Assembly (NCBI RefSeq): GCF_001305295.1
Contig: NZ_LJSI01000017.1
Location: 115,772-179,771, forward strand
Length of the DNA stretch: 64,000 bases
Source of the DNA: Neptunomonas antarctica
GTDB taxonomy: Bacteria; Pseudomonadota; Gammaproteobacteria; Pseudomonadales; Balneatricaceae
Direction of reading: 5' to 3'
In this document: positions 27,622-37,115 of the stretch, piece after piece
Position numbering within the stretch: position 1 is the stretch's first letter
How the letters are laid out: every line of letters starts with the position of its first letter
Made by a program: the position numbers and the translations under genes
Notes under the pieces: generated by a model
What the model was told of the DNA's origin: nothing
What the model saw: only the letters and a program-made list of their open reading frames with translations
Databases searched by the model: none

Positions 27622-27626
27622 CGCTC

Positions 27627-27672
27627 TTAAGTTAAATGTGCTCTAGCAGTTAAGTTAAATACGCTCTAGCAG
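27627..27672. repeat. 23-bp tandem duplication spanning the thiolase stop codon
   Basis: Units 27627-27649 and 27650-27672 differ at two positions. The second contains the last codons and stop of the thiolase; the first is an extra copy downstream that would encode LLEHI-stop in the same register. Confidence 0.85.
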
Positions 27673-28839
27673 TGCGGCAATCCCCTGACCACCACCGATA
27701 CACATAGTAACAACCGCATAACGTCCTTCAACGCGTTGCAGTTCATACAGTGCTTTAACAGTGATAATTGCACCAGTAGCACCAATTGGGTGGCCCAAAG
27801 AGACACCCGAACCGTTAACGTTAACCTTATCGGCAGGCAGGTCTAAATCGCGTGCCACAGCCAGTGCTTGCGCTGCGAATGCTTCGTTTACTTCCCAAAC
27901 ATCGATATCGCTGATAGAAAGGCCCGCATTGTCCAGTAATTTACGAACAGCGGGAATAGGGCCTATACCCATGTACTTTGGTTCAACACCTGCAAAGGCA
28001 TAACCAGCCAGACGTGCCATTGGCTTAAGGCCGCGTTTTGCTGCTTCGTCGGAACTCATTAGAGTAACCGCTGCTGCTGCATCGTTCAGGCCTGAAGCAT
28101 TACCGGCCGTTACACTACCGTCGCGCTTGAATGCAGGACGTAATTTCGTCATGTCTTCTAATGTACAGCCCTTGCGAGTGTGCTCATCGGTATCGAAAAA
28201 AGTACTGCCCTTACGGCTTTTCAGTTCAATCGGTAAAATCTGATCTTTAAAGCGACCTGAGGTTGTCGCTGCTTCGGCACGCTGATGGCTTAGCAGCGCC
28301 AGCGCATCTTGATCTTCACGGCTGATCTTCCATTTCTCCGCGACGTTTTCAGCGGTGATACCCATATGAGTATCATCGAATGGGCAGGTAAGGGCACCTA
28401 CCATGGCGTCAACGATTTCGGCATCACCCATACGTTGTCCAAAGCGAGCGCTTGGGATCCAGTATTGAGAGCGACTCATTACTTCGGCTCCTCCAGCGAC
28501 AGCTGCAGAGCACTGGCCTAACTCGATCTGTTGGGCAGCGGTAATAATTGCTTGCAAGCCACTACCGCACAGGCGGTTTACAGTAAGACCCGGTGTTTCA
28601 TGTGGCAAGCCACCATTAACAGCAGCAACGCGGCCTATATACATATCACGGCGTTCAGTGTGGATAACATTACCGATAACACTGTGCCCAAAAGCAGCGG
28701 GCTCCACTCCAGAGCGTTTAACTGCTTCTTCTACAACGGCTGCTGCAAGCTCACATGGGGTTTTAGTTTTCAAACTACCACCAAAACCACCAATGGCTGT
28801 ACGTACGCCACTTAAAAAAACTACATCATGCTGACTCAT
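27655..28839 (-). CDS. bktB: Beta-ketothiolase / acetyl-CoA C-acyltransferase (BktB-like)
   Basis: Condenses or cleaves beta-ketoacyl-CoA, joining fatty acid, aromatic and possibly polyhydroxyalkanoate metabolism. The 394 residues match Ralstonia BktB in length and in GNVIHTERRDMYIGRVAAVN, NRLCGSGLQA (catalytic Cys91), VNEAFAAQALAV, GSGVSLGHPIGATGA (His) and CIGGGQG (second Cys). All catalytic residues are present. The start ATG 28839 is preceded by AAAGGAAAG. No enoyl-CoA hydratase or dehydrogenase lies beside it. Substrate chain length cannot be decided; PhaA- or PcaF-type roles are possible. Confidence 0.9.
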   Translation of the reverse strand: MSQHDVVFLSGVRTAIGGFGGSLKTKTPCELAAAVVEEAVKRSGVEPAAFGHSVIGNVIHTERRDMYIGRVAAVNGGLPHETPGLTVNRLCGSGLQAIITAAQQIELGQCSAAVAGGAEVMSRSQYWIPSARFGQRMGDAEIVDAMVGALTCPFDDTHMGITAENVAEKWKISREDQDALALLSHQRAEAATTSGRFKDQILPIELKSRKGSTFFDTDEHTRKGCTLEDMTKLRPAFKRDGSVTAGNASGLNDAAAAVTLMSSDEAAKRGLKPMARLAGYAFAGVEPKYMGIGPIPAVRKLLDNAGLSISDIDVWEVNEAFAAQALAVARDLDLPADKVNVNGSGVSLGHPIGATGAIITVKALYELQRVEGRYAVVTMCIGGGQGIAALLERI

Positions 28840-29069
28840 ACCCTACTTTCCTTTTTTAATATAATAACATCACTGATTGGGGGGAAACCGATTCAGAAAT
28901 ACAGAACATAAACCATATTTTCCATCGGAGTCATAGTCGCCTATAAGCAATTGGTTTAATTTTTAGACTATTGGGTAACATCCAAAGGTTAATATCAGGG
29001 TGTTTTATGACAATTCTAAAATTTATGCGTATATTTGCAGCTGCCTGATGAAGTTTTAGGGATCAGAGA

Positions 29070-30047
29070 TTGAAGAATAAATTGATCGTTACGTTAACGA
29101 CGGTACGTGGTTCCCGTCAATACTCTTTGGGACAGGTAGCTCGCTATCTGGTGATATTTTTTATAGCGTTATCTGCTGTCAGTTTTTTTATTTCGAACTG
29201 GTTGTTGGTGAAGACATCGGATGATCTGGCGGATTTGGTGGAAGATCATGAACAGCTTAACGATCAATATGAAATGATGCTGGGAACGCAGAATCTATAT
29301 AAAAATGAGTTAGACCAGCTTAGTGTATCGCTGTCGCGTGTGGCCAGCCAGCGAGATAAATTAAAGGCTGAAAACATTCGTATGGGAGATGAACTTTACG
29401 AAGGCAATAATCGTATAGGTGAGTTGAGTGCGACACTAGGGACAAGCTTAAATGGGTTGGAAACACTTTTAAATGTAGAACCAACGGGTGATTTGTCGAC
29501 AGAAAGGTTGGAATCACTAACGATGATGGCAAATCAGCGTTTATTTATGCTGAATAGTATCCCGAATGGTGTGCCCATACAGGCTATACGGATCAGCGAT
29601 AGTTTTGGCATGCGTATGCATCCGACAAAACATAAACGTATCCTGCATAGTGGTATAGATTATAAAGCCGATGTAGGTACGCCGGTGTATTCAACCGCTG
29701 ATGGAGTGGTTGAATCTGCCGGTAATCAACATGATGGTTATGGTAAACAGGTGGTGATTCTGCATGATTTCGGATTCAAAACTACTTATAGTCATTTGAA
29801 TGACATCGATGTGAATAGCGGCGAGTTCATTCATAAGGGGCAAAAAATAGGTGAAAGTGGGAATACGGGTAGAACCACAGGCCCTCATTTGCATTATGAG
29901 GTCAGGCACCTCTATTCAGCGATTAATCCGGCACCTTTTGTTGCCTGGAATATCGCTAACTTTGACTCAATTTTTACAAAAGTGAAGAGTGTTAAATGGG
30001 CATCTTTAAAAAATCTGTATCCTCTAAATCAAATCGCTCAGCCATAA
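29070..30047 (+). CDS. M23 family metallopeptidase with N-terminal membrane anchor
   Basis: Cell-wall peptidase (LytM domain) of 325 residues. It has an N-terminal cytoplasmic stretch, one membrane span (about 27-47), a periplasmic coiled coil (about 50-125) and the M23 domain (about 175-300) with HSGIDYKADVGTPVY and GPHLHYEVRH. The first metal His/Asp and the HxH are conserved, so it should be active rather than an EnvC-like activator. The start is TTG 29070 (MKNKLIVTLTTVRGSRQYS); no nearer ATG gives a complete anchor. The last 17 codons overlap the bactofilin gene in another frame. Pairing with bactofilin is known from bacteria in which both determine cell shape. Confidence 0.92.
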   Translation: MKNKLIVTLTTVRGSRQYSLGQVARYLVIFFIALSAVSFFISNWLLVKTSDDLADLVEDHEQLNDQYEMMLGTQNLYKNELDQLSVSLSRVASQRDKLKAENIRMGDELYEGNNRIGELSATLGTSLNGLETLLNVEPTGDLSTERLESLTMMANQRLFMLNSIPNGVPIQAIRISDSFGMRMHPTKHKRILHSGIDYKADVGTPVYSTADGVVESAGNQHDGYGKQVVILHDFGFKTTYSHLNDIDVNSGEFIHKGQKIGESGNTGRTTGPHLHYEVRHLYSAINPAPFVAWNIANFDSIFTKVKSVKWASLKNLYPLNQIAQP

Positions 30048-30457
30048 CCATTATTGCTGAGGGGAATAAGCTTTCTGGTGAAATGAACATCATAGGAAAG
30101 ATGCATATTGATGGCGTATTTGAAGGAAATATTAAATCGCTGGATAATATTTCGATTGGTGCGACAGGGCATGTCTCAGGCATCATTAAAGCCAAGCATA
30201 TGACTGTCAGTGGCCTGCTTGAAGGTGAAATTGTTTGCGATGAGTTACACATCGAAAGAGGGGGGCGAGTGCGTGCTACCGTGCTCAGCAAATTAATGAG
30301 CATCGATCCGGCCGGTTGTTTTGAGGGTGAGCGTCGTCAGAATGAAGCGCCTGCTTATCCTGCTATTAAAATTCCTGAATTTGAATCCGGTGTTGACGCT
30401 ATAGATTCGTTACCGGATAAAATTACGTTGACATCATCCGATAAAAAGACGATCTGA
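29996..30457 (+). CDS. Bactofilin family polymer protein
   Basis: Cytoskeletal beta-helix protein of 153 residues that polymerises under the inner membrane. The core (about 18-110) shows the repeating hydrophobic pattern of bactofilins: GEMNIIGKMHIDGVFEGNI, ATGHVSGIIKAKHMTVSGLL, GEIVCDELHIERGGRVRATV. Tails at both ends are polar and disordered. ATG 29996 lies inside the end of the M23 gene (52-bp overlap) with GAAGAG upstream. The arrangement suggests coupled translation, with the peptidase being positioned by the bactofilin. A role in stalk, cell curvature or pole is inference. Confidence 0.93.
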   Translation: MGIFKKSVSSKSNRSAITIIAEGNKLSGEMNIIGKMHIDGVFEGNIKSLDNISIGATGHVSGIIKAKHMTVSGLLEGEIVCDELHIERGGRVRATVLSKLMSIDPAGCFEGERRQNEAPAYPAIKIPEFESGVDAIDSLPDKITLTSSDKKTI

Positions 30458-30460
30458 ATT

Positions 30461-31243
30461 ATGTGTGAATTACTAGGCATGAGTGCCAATGTGCCTACCG
30501 ATATCTGCTTTAGTTTTAGTGGTTTGATGCAGAGAGGAGGTGGCACAGGCCCGCATCGTGATGGATGGGGTATTGCATTTTATGAAGGAAAAGGTATCCG
30601 GGCGTTCCATGATCCGGCGCCTAGTTGCCATTCTGTCATAGCCCAGCTTATAAAAAACCACCCCATAAAAAGCCTGGTTGTTATCAGTCACATTCGTCAG
30701 GCCAATGTAGGTTTGGTTTGTTTGGAGAATACTCACCCGTTTATTCGTGAGTTATGGGGCTATAGTTGGGCGTTTGCACATAATGGTCAGCTGGATAAGC
30801 GAATTTTTGATCTGCCTTTGATCTTCTATAAGCCGGTAGGTAGTACCGATAGTGAGTATGCATTTTGCTGGTTGCTTGATCAGATACGTCTGACATTTCC
30901 AGAACGGCCCGATAATTTTGATGAGCTGACTACGTTTATCCATCAGTGTTGTGAGCAATTACGATCAATGGGCGTCTTTAATATGTTGTTATCGGAGTCT
31001 CAGTATTTATTTGCTTATTGCTCTTCAAAATTGTCATGGTTAACGAGGCGAGCTCCTTTTGGGGAGGCGAGCCTGAAAGATGATGACTTAACCGTTGATT
31101 TTTGCCAAGAAACAACGAACAACGATGTCGTCACAGTGGTTGCGACGGAACCCCTGACGGCTAATGAGGCCTGGACCAGACTAAACGCTGGCGAGTTGGT
31201 GGTTTTTCACGAAGGGCTGGCTCAGGATCATCGAGCGCCTTAA
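30461..31243 (+). CDS. Class II glutamine amidotransferase (YafJ-like)
   Basis: N-terminal nucleophile amidohydrolase of 260 residues. The Cys2 nucleophile is exposed after Met removal (MCELLGMSANVPTDICFSFS), followed by GPHRDGWGIAFYEGKG, SHIRQANVG and FAHNGQL, which form the glutaminase pocket. There is no synthase domain, as in E. coli YafJ. The amide acceptor is unknown. The start lies three bases after the bactofilin stop, so it is probably in the same operon, though a functional link to cell shape is not known. Confidence 0.9.
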   Translation: MCELLGMSANVPTDICFSFSGLMQRGGGTGPHRDGWGIAFYEGKGIRAFHDPAPSCHSVIAQLIKNHPIKSLVVISHIRQANVGLVCLENTHPFIRELWGYSWAFAHNGQLDKRIFDLPLIFYKPVGSTDSEYAFCWLLDQIRLTFPERPDNFDELTTFIHQCCEQLRSMGVFNMLLSESQYLFAYCSSKLSWLTRRAPFGEASLKDDDLTVDFCQETTNNDVVTVVATEPLTANEAWTRLNAGELVVFHEGLAQDHRAP

Positions 31244-31336
31244 TCAGGGCGCTATAACCTCAGCAGTAATCAGTGATTATTGTTATAGCAGTGCTTCTTT
31301 AACTTCATTGGTTATAACCGTTTCCTTTACCGATAA

Positions 31337-31366
31337 TGGATCGTAATAAATAGTGGATCGTAATAA
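31337..31366. repeat. 17-bp-period duplication at the acyl-CoA ligase start
   Basis: TGGATCGTAATAA occurs at 31337-31349 and again at 31354-31366. The first copy begins with ATG and reads MDRNK-stop; the second begins with GTG and opens the ligase frame. Confidence 0.8.
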
Positions 31367-33041
31367 TTTGAGCCCGAAAATGGATTTGCCCGTTTCAAAC
31401 ATTACTGATTTGCTGGTATTGACCTGTCATCGCTATGCAGATCATCCAGCGTTTAGCCATGCAGGCGCAACGCTGAGTTACTTTGAACTGGACCGGCTCA
31501 GTTCATCTTTTGCCAGTTATTTGCAGCATCATACAGGATTGGTGCGGGGTGACCGCATTGCTCTTTTATTACCTAATTTGCTGCAATTTCCTATCGTCCT
31601 CTTTGGGGCATTAAAAGCAGGTCTGGTGGTCGTTAATATGAATCCGCAGTTTACGCCACCTGAATTGCAATATCAGTTACATGATAGCGGCGCTAAAGCG
31701 GTAGTCCTACTCTCTGATCTTGCGGGTAATTTAGCAGAAGTTCTGAATGCCACCATGATAGAAGAGGTTGTTGTTACGGGCGTCGCTGATTGCCATTCTC
31801 CTTTTGTTCGATATTGGAATGTTATAACTAAACGCTTAACTAAGCCTTGGGGTAGTGCACACAAAGCGCTGCCTAAGGATCTCGTTCATGCGATTAATTT
31901 CAGACAAGCGTTGAAAATAGGCGAGGCAAGGCGGTGGGAGAGCGGAGCGACTTTATCTGACGATCTGGCTTTTTTACAGTATACCGGTGGTACCACAGGA
32001 CGGGCACGAGGTGTGATGCTGACACACGCTCAATTGATAGCAAATATGCAGCAAATTAATGATTTACTTGAGGATATGGTTGAATCCGGGGCTGAAATCG
32101 TATGCGTACCTTTGCCTATGTATCATATATATTCTCTGACCTTTCATTGTCTTGTTATGTTATCTCAAGGCAGTCACATGATTTTAGTTCCTAATCCCAG
32201 AGACCTTGATTCGTTGGTCGCTGAGTTTGCAAAGTACCCCGTTACATTTTTAGCTGGCCTGAATACCCTTTTTGTTGGCTTATGCCAACATACAGTTTTT
32301 GGACAATTGGATTTTAGCCGCTTGAAAGCGACTATCTCGGGTGGCGTTGCATTGACTCAATCAACGGCCGTTGAGTGGCAAGCTGTCACGGGTAACAGGA
32401 TTTTGGAAGGCTATGGTTTAACCGAGGCGTCTCCCGTGGTAACCGCCAATCGTCCGAATGCCATTGCGCACGGAACTGTGGGTCAGCCATTGCGTGATAC
32501 GCAGGTTCGAATAATAGGTGAAGAAGGTGACATACTTTCCTATGGCGAAACGGGAGAGTTATGGGTTAAAGGTCCACAAGTGATGCAGGGTTATTGGGGG
32601 AAGCCAGAAGAGACTGACCAGGTTTTAGTGGATGGCTGGCTTAAAACAGGGGATGTTGCCAGGCTTGATCAGCAGGGTAATATTCAGATCGTTGATCGTA
32701 AAAAAGATGTGATTAACATCTCAGGTTTTACGGTATACCCGAATGAATTGGAAAAAATCATTAGCTGTCACCCCGATGTATTAGAGTGCGCAGCCATAGG
32801 TATACCCGATGATGTCACGGGCGAGCATATCAAGGTTTATGTTGTCTCATCAAACCCACGGTTATCGATACGTGATATCCGCGGTTATTGTCGTGAGCGT
32901 TTAACCTCTTATAAAGTACCACGATTAGTCGAATTCAGAACGCATTTACCTCATAATGCAGTAGGAAAAGTACTGCGGCGACAGCTCAGAGAAGAAGAAA
33001 TCTATATTTTGCAGCATTCGAAACATGGTCGGCATCTATAA
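31353..33041 (+). CDS. Long-chain acyl-CoA ligase (FadD-type AMP-forming)
   Basis: Activates fatty acids to acyl-CoA through an acyl-adenylate, 562 residues. Motifs: LQYTGGTTGRARGVMLTH (P-loop-like A3), YGLTEASPVVTANRP (A5), ELWVKGPQVMQGYWGK, GWLKTGDVARLDQQGNIQIV (A7-A8) and the catalytic Lys near the end, NAVGKVLRRQLRE. The E. coli fadD name would fit but chain length is uncertain. The start is ambiguous: GTG 31353 follows a duplicated copy of the same sequence, ATG 31380 is nine codons on, and neither has a good ribosome site. An upstream ATG 31336 gives only a five-residue peptide. It is preceded by 109 bp and has its own transcription unit. Confidence 0.92.
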   Translation: MDRNNLSPKMDLPVSNITDLLVLTCHRYADHPAFSHAGATLSYFELDRLSSSFASYLQHHTGLVRGDRIALLLPNLLQFPIVLFGALKAGLVVVNMNPQFTPPELQYQLHDSGAKAVVLLSDLAGNLAEVLNATMIEEVVVTGVADCHSPFVRYWNVITKRLTKPWGSAHKALPKDLVHAINFRQALKIGEARRWESGATLSDDLAFLQYTGGTTGRARGVMLTHAQLIANMQQINDLLEDMVESGAEIVCVPLPMYHIYSLTFHCLVMLSQGSHMILVPNPRDLDSLVAEFAKYPVTFLAGLNTLFVGLCQHTVFGQLDFSRLKATISGGVALTQSTAVEWQAVTGNRILEGYGLTEASPVVTANRPNAIAHGTVGQPLRDTQVRIIGEEGDILSYGETGELWVKGPQVMQGYWGKPEETDQVLVDGWLKTGDVARLDQQGNIQIVDRKKDVINISGFTVYPNELEKIISCHPDVLECAAIGIPDDVTGEHIKVYVVSSNPRLSIRDIRGYCRERLTSYKVPRLVEFRTHLPHNAVGKVLRRQLREEEIYILQHSKHGRHL

Positions 33042-33161
33042 AGTGTTTTCAATATATTGACGCCTAATAAGCATCATTTATAAAAGCACCTCCCTTTACG
33101 CCCATCTCCCTTTAAAACAGTTTATGTGAATCTAGTGAAAGACAATACAGAACGACTATCT

Positions 33162-33191
33162 CCGTCAACATCGCCGCCGTCAACATCTGAG
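33162..33191. repeat. 15-bp duplication in the hrpA 5' region
   Basis: CCGTCAACATC begins both units, 33162-33176 and 33177-33191. In the longer hrpA frame it encodes PSTSP / PSTSE, a low-complexity leader not expected in the family. Confidence 0.65.
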
Positions 33192-33194
33192 CCA

Positions 33195-36100
33195 ATGTCT
33201 GCATTTATTGAGCGACTTGATACCTGTCTGACGATGGATCAGCCTCGTCTGCACAATAGTATCCGTAAGATGCTTGACCGGATTAAAAAGAATCAGCCGA
33301 TTGATGAGATGCGATCACACATAGAATCGCAGATTGACGCCAGTCAGAAGCGGGTCGAGTTACGTCGCGTGTCGATCGGGACGATTCATTACCCCGAGCT
33401 ACCGGTAGCGGATCGCAAAGAAGAGATCAAAGACGCTATCAGCAAGCATCAGGTAGTGGTAATTGCGGGCGAAACAGGGTCAGGTAAAACTACTCAGCTA
33501 CCTAAAATATGCCTTGAATTGGGTTATGGTTCGCAAGGCTTAATTGGTCATACACAGCCGCGTCGCTTAGCGGCCCGTACAGTGGCAACGCGTATCGCTG
33601 AAGAGCTGCAGTCGGAGGTGGGGGCAAAGGTCGGTTATCAGGTTCGTTTTACCGATCAGGTAGGTGAGTACTCGCTGATTAAGTTGATGACCGATGGTAT
33701 TTTACTGGCTGAAACTCAACATGACCCATTATTGAGAAAATACCAGGTCATCATCATTGATGAAGCGCATGAAAGAAGTCTGAACATTGATTTCCTGCTG
33801 GGCTATATCAAGCGAATTTTGCCACAGCGGCCTGACCTTAAGCTGATTATTACCTCCGCAACCATTGATCTGGAGCGATTCTCCGAGCATTTTGGTAATG
33901 CTCCTATTATTCAGGTGTCAGGTCGGACTTACCCTGTAGATGTGTTATACCGGCCTCTGCTAAGTGATGAAGAGGATCAGCAGGACAAAACCATACAGCA
34001 GGGCGTTTTGAGTGCCGTAGAGGAAATAACAGATCTCGATAAAGCCGATAAACGCACCGGCCCGCGCGACATATTAATATTTTTCAGTGGCGAGCGTGAA
34101 ATCCGAGAAGCCGCAGAGCTACTACGCAAAGCGCAGTTACGCGATACCGAGATCATGCCGTTGTATGCGCGTTTAAGTGTATCCGAGCAAAATAGGATCT
34201 TTCAGGGCGCGCGCGCTACCGGTCGACGCATCGTATTAGCCACCAACGTGGCTGAAACGTCGGTGACGGTACCGAATATCCGTTATGTGATAGACACAGG
34301 TGTCGTACGTATTTCGCGTTATAGCTACCGCTCCAAAGTGCAGCGGTTGCCGATAGAGGCTATTTCTCAGGCTAGCGCTAATCAGCGTGCAGGCCGCTGT
34401 GGACGTATTGCGGCCGGTGTCTGTGTGCGTCTCTACAGTGAAGAGGACTTTACACAGCGGGCAGAGTTTACCGACGCCGAAATTCAGCGTACCAACCTGG
34501 CGGCTGTCATTCTGCAAATGCTTAACCTGAAACTCGGGCATATTGCTGATTTTCCTTTTATTGATCCGCCTGATAGTCGTTTTGTCAGCGATGGTTTTAA
34601 TTTGCTGGAAGAGCTGGGGGCGGTGAATGCTCGCCGACAGATGACGCCTGCCGGTAAAAAGCTTAGCCAGTTACCGGTTGATCCGCGTATTGGCCGCATG
34701 ATTCTTGAAGCAGAAAAACAGGGTGCGCTGAAAGAAGTTTTGATTATTGCCAGTGCGCTAAGTGCTCAGGACCCGCGTGAACGTCCAATGGATAAGCAGC
34801 AGGCTGCCGACGAGAAGCATAAACATTATACTGATGATCAGTCTGACTTCGTCACGCTGTTGAACCTGTGGGGTCTTTACGAGGTGCAGCGCCAGGAGCT
34901 TACGCAGAACCAGTTGCGTAAATACTGCCAGCAACACTTTCTTTCCTTTATGCGCATGCGTGAATGGCGTGACGTGCATCGTCAGTTGCACCTTGCTGCT
35001 AAACAACTGGGATTAAAGGAAAACGCAGAACCGGCAGGCTATAGGGAGCTGCATGTATCCTTGTTATCCGGCCTGTTAAGTCATATTGGTTTTAAGCAGG
35101 AAAACAAAGAGTTTCTGGGTGCCCGCAACCGCCGTTTCAATATATTTCCGGCCTCGGCGTTGTTCAAAAAACCGCCTAAATGGGTCATGGCGGCGGAAAT
35201 GGTAGAAACTACCAAGTTGTATGCACGTATGGTGGCGCGTATCGAGCCGGAATGGGCGGAGCCCCTGGCCGCGCATTTGGTCAAACGCACTTACCTCGAA
35301 CCTGCGTGGCAAAAAAAGCGGGCGCAGGTGGTTGCGATAGAGCAGGTGACGTTGTTCGGACTGCTGATTATACCCAAGCGGCCAGTACATTACGGCGTGA
35401 TTGATCCCGAAAAATCACATCAGATTTTTATCCGGTCAGCCTTAGTCGAGGGTGATTTTGATACCAAAGGTGCATTCTTTAAGCATAACCAGGCCTTGCT
35501 TGGTGAGATAGAAACGCTGGAGGCCAAATCAAGGCGTAAAGATCTGCTGGTGGATGAAGACACCCTGTACGACTTTTATGCGCAAAAATTTATAGAACTC
35601 GATGGCACGCACATTGTTAATGGTGCGGGTTTTGAAAAATGGCGTAAAGGCGCAGAAGCCAAGCGTGAGAATGCGCTTTATTTGACCGAAGCCGATCTGC
35701 TGCAACGCTCAACCTCTCATGTGTCTTTGAGTGACTACCCCGACGAGCTATCCTGGAAAGGTATAAAACTGGCATTAAGTTATCATTTTGAGCCGGGAGC
35801 TATTGATGACGGCGTGTCAATTTCTGTACCGCTGGCATTATTAAGACAGCTACCGGTTAAGCGTCTTGAGTGGTTGGTGCCGGGTATGATTAAAGAAAAA
35901 TATATGGCACTGCTCAAGGGTTTGCCAAAGCAGCGGCGTAAGAACTTTGTGCCTGTACCTGATTATGCGGGTGCGCTAGCGGAGGCTATCGTTTTCGGAG
36001 ATGGCGATGTGTATGAAGCCATGGCGCATCAATTATTGCGTATGAGCGGTGTAAAGTTAGCAGTATCGGAGTTGGCAGAAGTTCAGCTGGATGATCACTA

Positions 36101-37115
36101 CCGTATCAATATTAAGTTAGTCGATGATACCGGCGTGCTAGTAACGCAAAGCAGGGATTGGGGCGTGTTGTGTGAGCAGTATGGCTCTCACTCAGATGCG
36201 GCGATTAAAGAAGGGCCAGAAGATAGCTGGGGTAAAAAAGGTATTACCGAATGGGACTTTGGTGATCTGGCCGAGAAAATACAATTACGCCAGGCCGGTG
36301 GAATCATGCTGGATGCCTGGCCTATGCTGGTGGATCGTAAAGATAGCGTGGAATTAACGCTTGCCATGAATAAAGCAGAAGCTACACAGCAGTCTATTCA
36401 TGGTGTTACGCGTTTAGCTATGTTGGCAATGGGGCAACAGATTCGTTTTTCCCGGTCAAAAATACCGCGTCTCAATGAGAGTGTTTTGTTTGCGAGTAAA
36501 ATTTACACTAAAAAAGAACTGGAAAACGATATCATTCTCCATGCTATTCGCCGCGCTATGCAATTAGATATAAACTTACCCAGCTCTAAGAAAGAATTTG
36601 AGAATAGGGTGGCGATAGCCAAAGTAGGGCTGCATGCGGCGGTGCTTGAATTAGCGGGGCTTGTTTTTAAAATACACCAGCAGTATCACGCTATTCTGAA
36701 GCAGGTAAAAAGTAGTGTTTCTTTTGAAGCAGTGACAATTTTAAATGACATAAAAAGCCAATTAGAAAATTTACTGCATAAGCATTATTTATTGCATCTA
36801 TCGTGGCTGGAGCTGACTCACTACCCAAGATATATGGAGGCTATAGTTATGCGCCTCGAAAAGTTCCCGCGGGAAATTCCACGTCAACGCTTATTGAGTG
36901 ATCAGTTACAGCAGCTATGGAACGGATATAATACGCTGCAAGAGCATAAAAATAAAATAGGTGGAATGACGGAGCAAATAAGTGAACAGCTTAATAGTTT
37001 TCGTTGGTATCTTGAGGAATACCGCGTTTCGCTTTTTGCGCAGCAGTTAGGTACAGCAGAAAGTGTCTCTGAAAAGCGAGTAAAGCAGCGCTGGAAAGCG
37101 ATACAAAGTGATTAA
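33195..37115 (+). CDS. hrpA: ATP-dependent RNA helicase HrpA
   Basis: DEAH-box helicase acting on RNA and stalled ribosomes, 1306 residues from ATG 33195 (E. coli 1300). Motifs: VIAGETGSGKTTQLPKICLE (Walker A near 90), IIIDEAHERSLNIDFLLGY (DEAH near 189), LIITSATIDLERF, VLATNVAETSVTVPNIRYV and QASANQRAGRCGRIAAGVC. The winged-helix, ratchet, OB-fold and large C-terminal HrpA-specific region (RNFVPVPDYAGALAEAI, ending FAQQLGTAESVSEKRV) are all present. GTG 33126 would add 23 low-complexity residues made by a small duplication, so the ATG is preferred, though neither site has a good Shine-Dalgarno. A monocistronic unit. Confidence 0.95.
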   Translation: MSAFIERLDTCLTMDQPRLHNSIRKMLDRIKKNQPIDEMRSHIESQIDASQKRVELRRVSIGTIHYPELPVADRKEEIKDAISKHQVVVIAGETGSGKTTQLPKICLELGYGSQGLIGHTQPRRLAARTVATRIAEELQSEVGAKVGYQVRFTDQVGEYSLIKLMTDGILLAETQHDPLLRKYQVIIIDEAHERSLNIDFLLGYIKRILPQRPDLKLIITSATIDLERFSEHFGNAPIIQVSGRTYPVDVLYRPLLSDEEDQQDKTIQQGVLSAVEEITDLDKADKRTGPRDILIFFSGEREIREAAELLRKAQLRDTEIMPLYARLSVSEQNRIFQGARATGRRIVLATNVAETSVTVPNIRYVIDTGVVRISRYSYRSKVQRLPIEAISQASANQRAGRCGRIAAGVCVRLYSEEDFTQRAEFTDAEIQRTNLAAVILQMLNLKLGHIADFPFIDPPDSRFVSDGFNLLEELGAVNARRQMTPAGKKLSQLPVDPRIGRMILEAEKQGALKEVLIIASALSAQDPRERPMDKQQAADEKHKHYTDDQSDFVTLLNLWGLYEVQRQELTQNQLRKYCQQHFLSFMRMREWRDVHRQLHLAAKQLGLKENAEPAGYRELHVSLLSGLLSHIGFKQENKEFLGARNRRFNIFPASALFKKPPKWVMAAEMVETTKLYARMVARIEPEWAEPLAAHLVKRTYLEPAWQKKRAQVVAIEQVTLFGLLIIPKRPVHYGVIDPEKSHQIFIRSALVEGDFDTKGAFFKHNQALLGEIETLEAKSRRKDLLVDEDTLYDFYAQKFIELDGTHIVNGAGFEKWRKGAEAKRENALYLTEADLLQRSTSHVSLSDYPDELSWKGIKLALSYHFEPGAIDDGVSISVPLALLRQLPVKRLEWLVPGMIKEKYMALLKGLPKQRRKNFVPVPDYAGALAEAIVFGDGDVYEAMAHQLLRMSGVKLAVSELAEVQLDDHYRINIKLVDDTGVLVTQSRDWGVLCEQYGSHSDAAIKEGPEDSWGKKGITEWDFGDLAEKIQLRQAGGIMLDAWPMLVDRKDSVELTLAMNKAEATQQSIHGVTRLAMLAMGQQIRFSRSKIPRLNESVLFASKIYTKKELENDIILHAIRRAMQLDINLPSSKKEFENRVAIAKVGLHAAVLELAGLVFKIHQQYHAILKQVKSSVSFEAVTILNDIKSQLENLLHKHYLLHLSWLELTHYPRYMEAIVMRLEKFPREIPRQRLLSDQLQQLWNGYNTLQEHKNKIGGMTEQISEQLNSFRWYLEEYRVSLFAQQLGTAESVSEKRVKQRWKAIQSD

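Noticed and set aside
35076..35404. Overlapping ORFs on both strands inside hrpA
   Set aside because: Shadows of the hrpA frame with no signals of their own.
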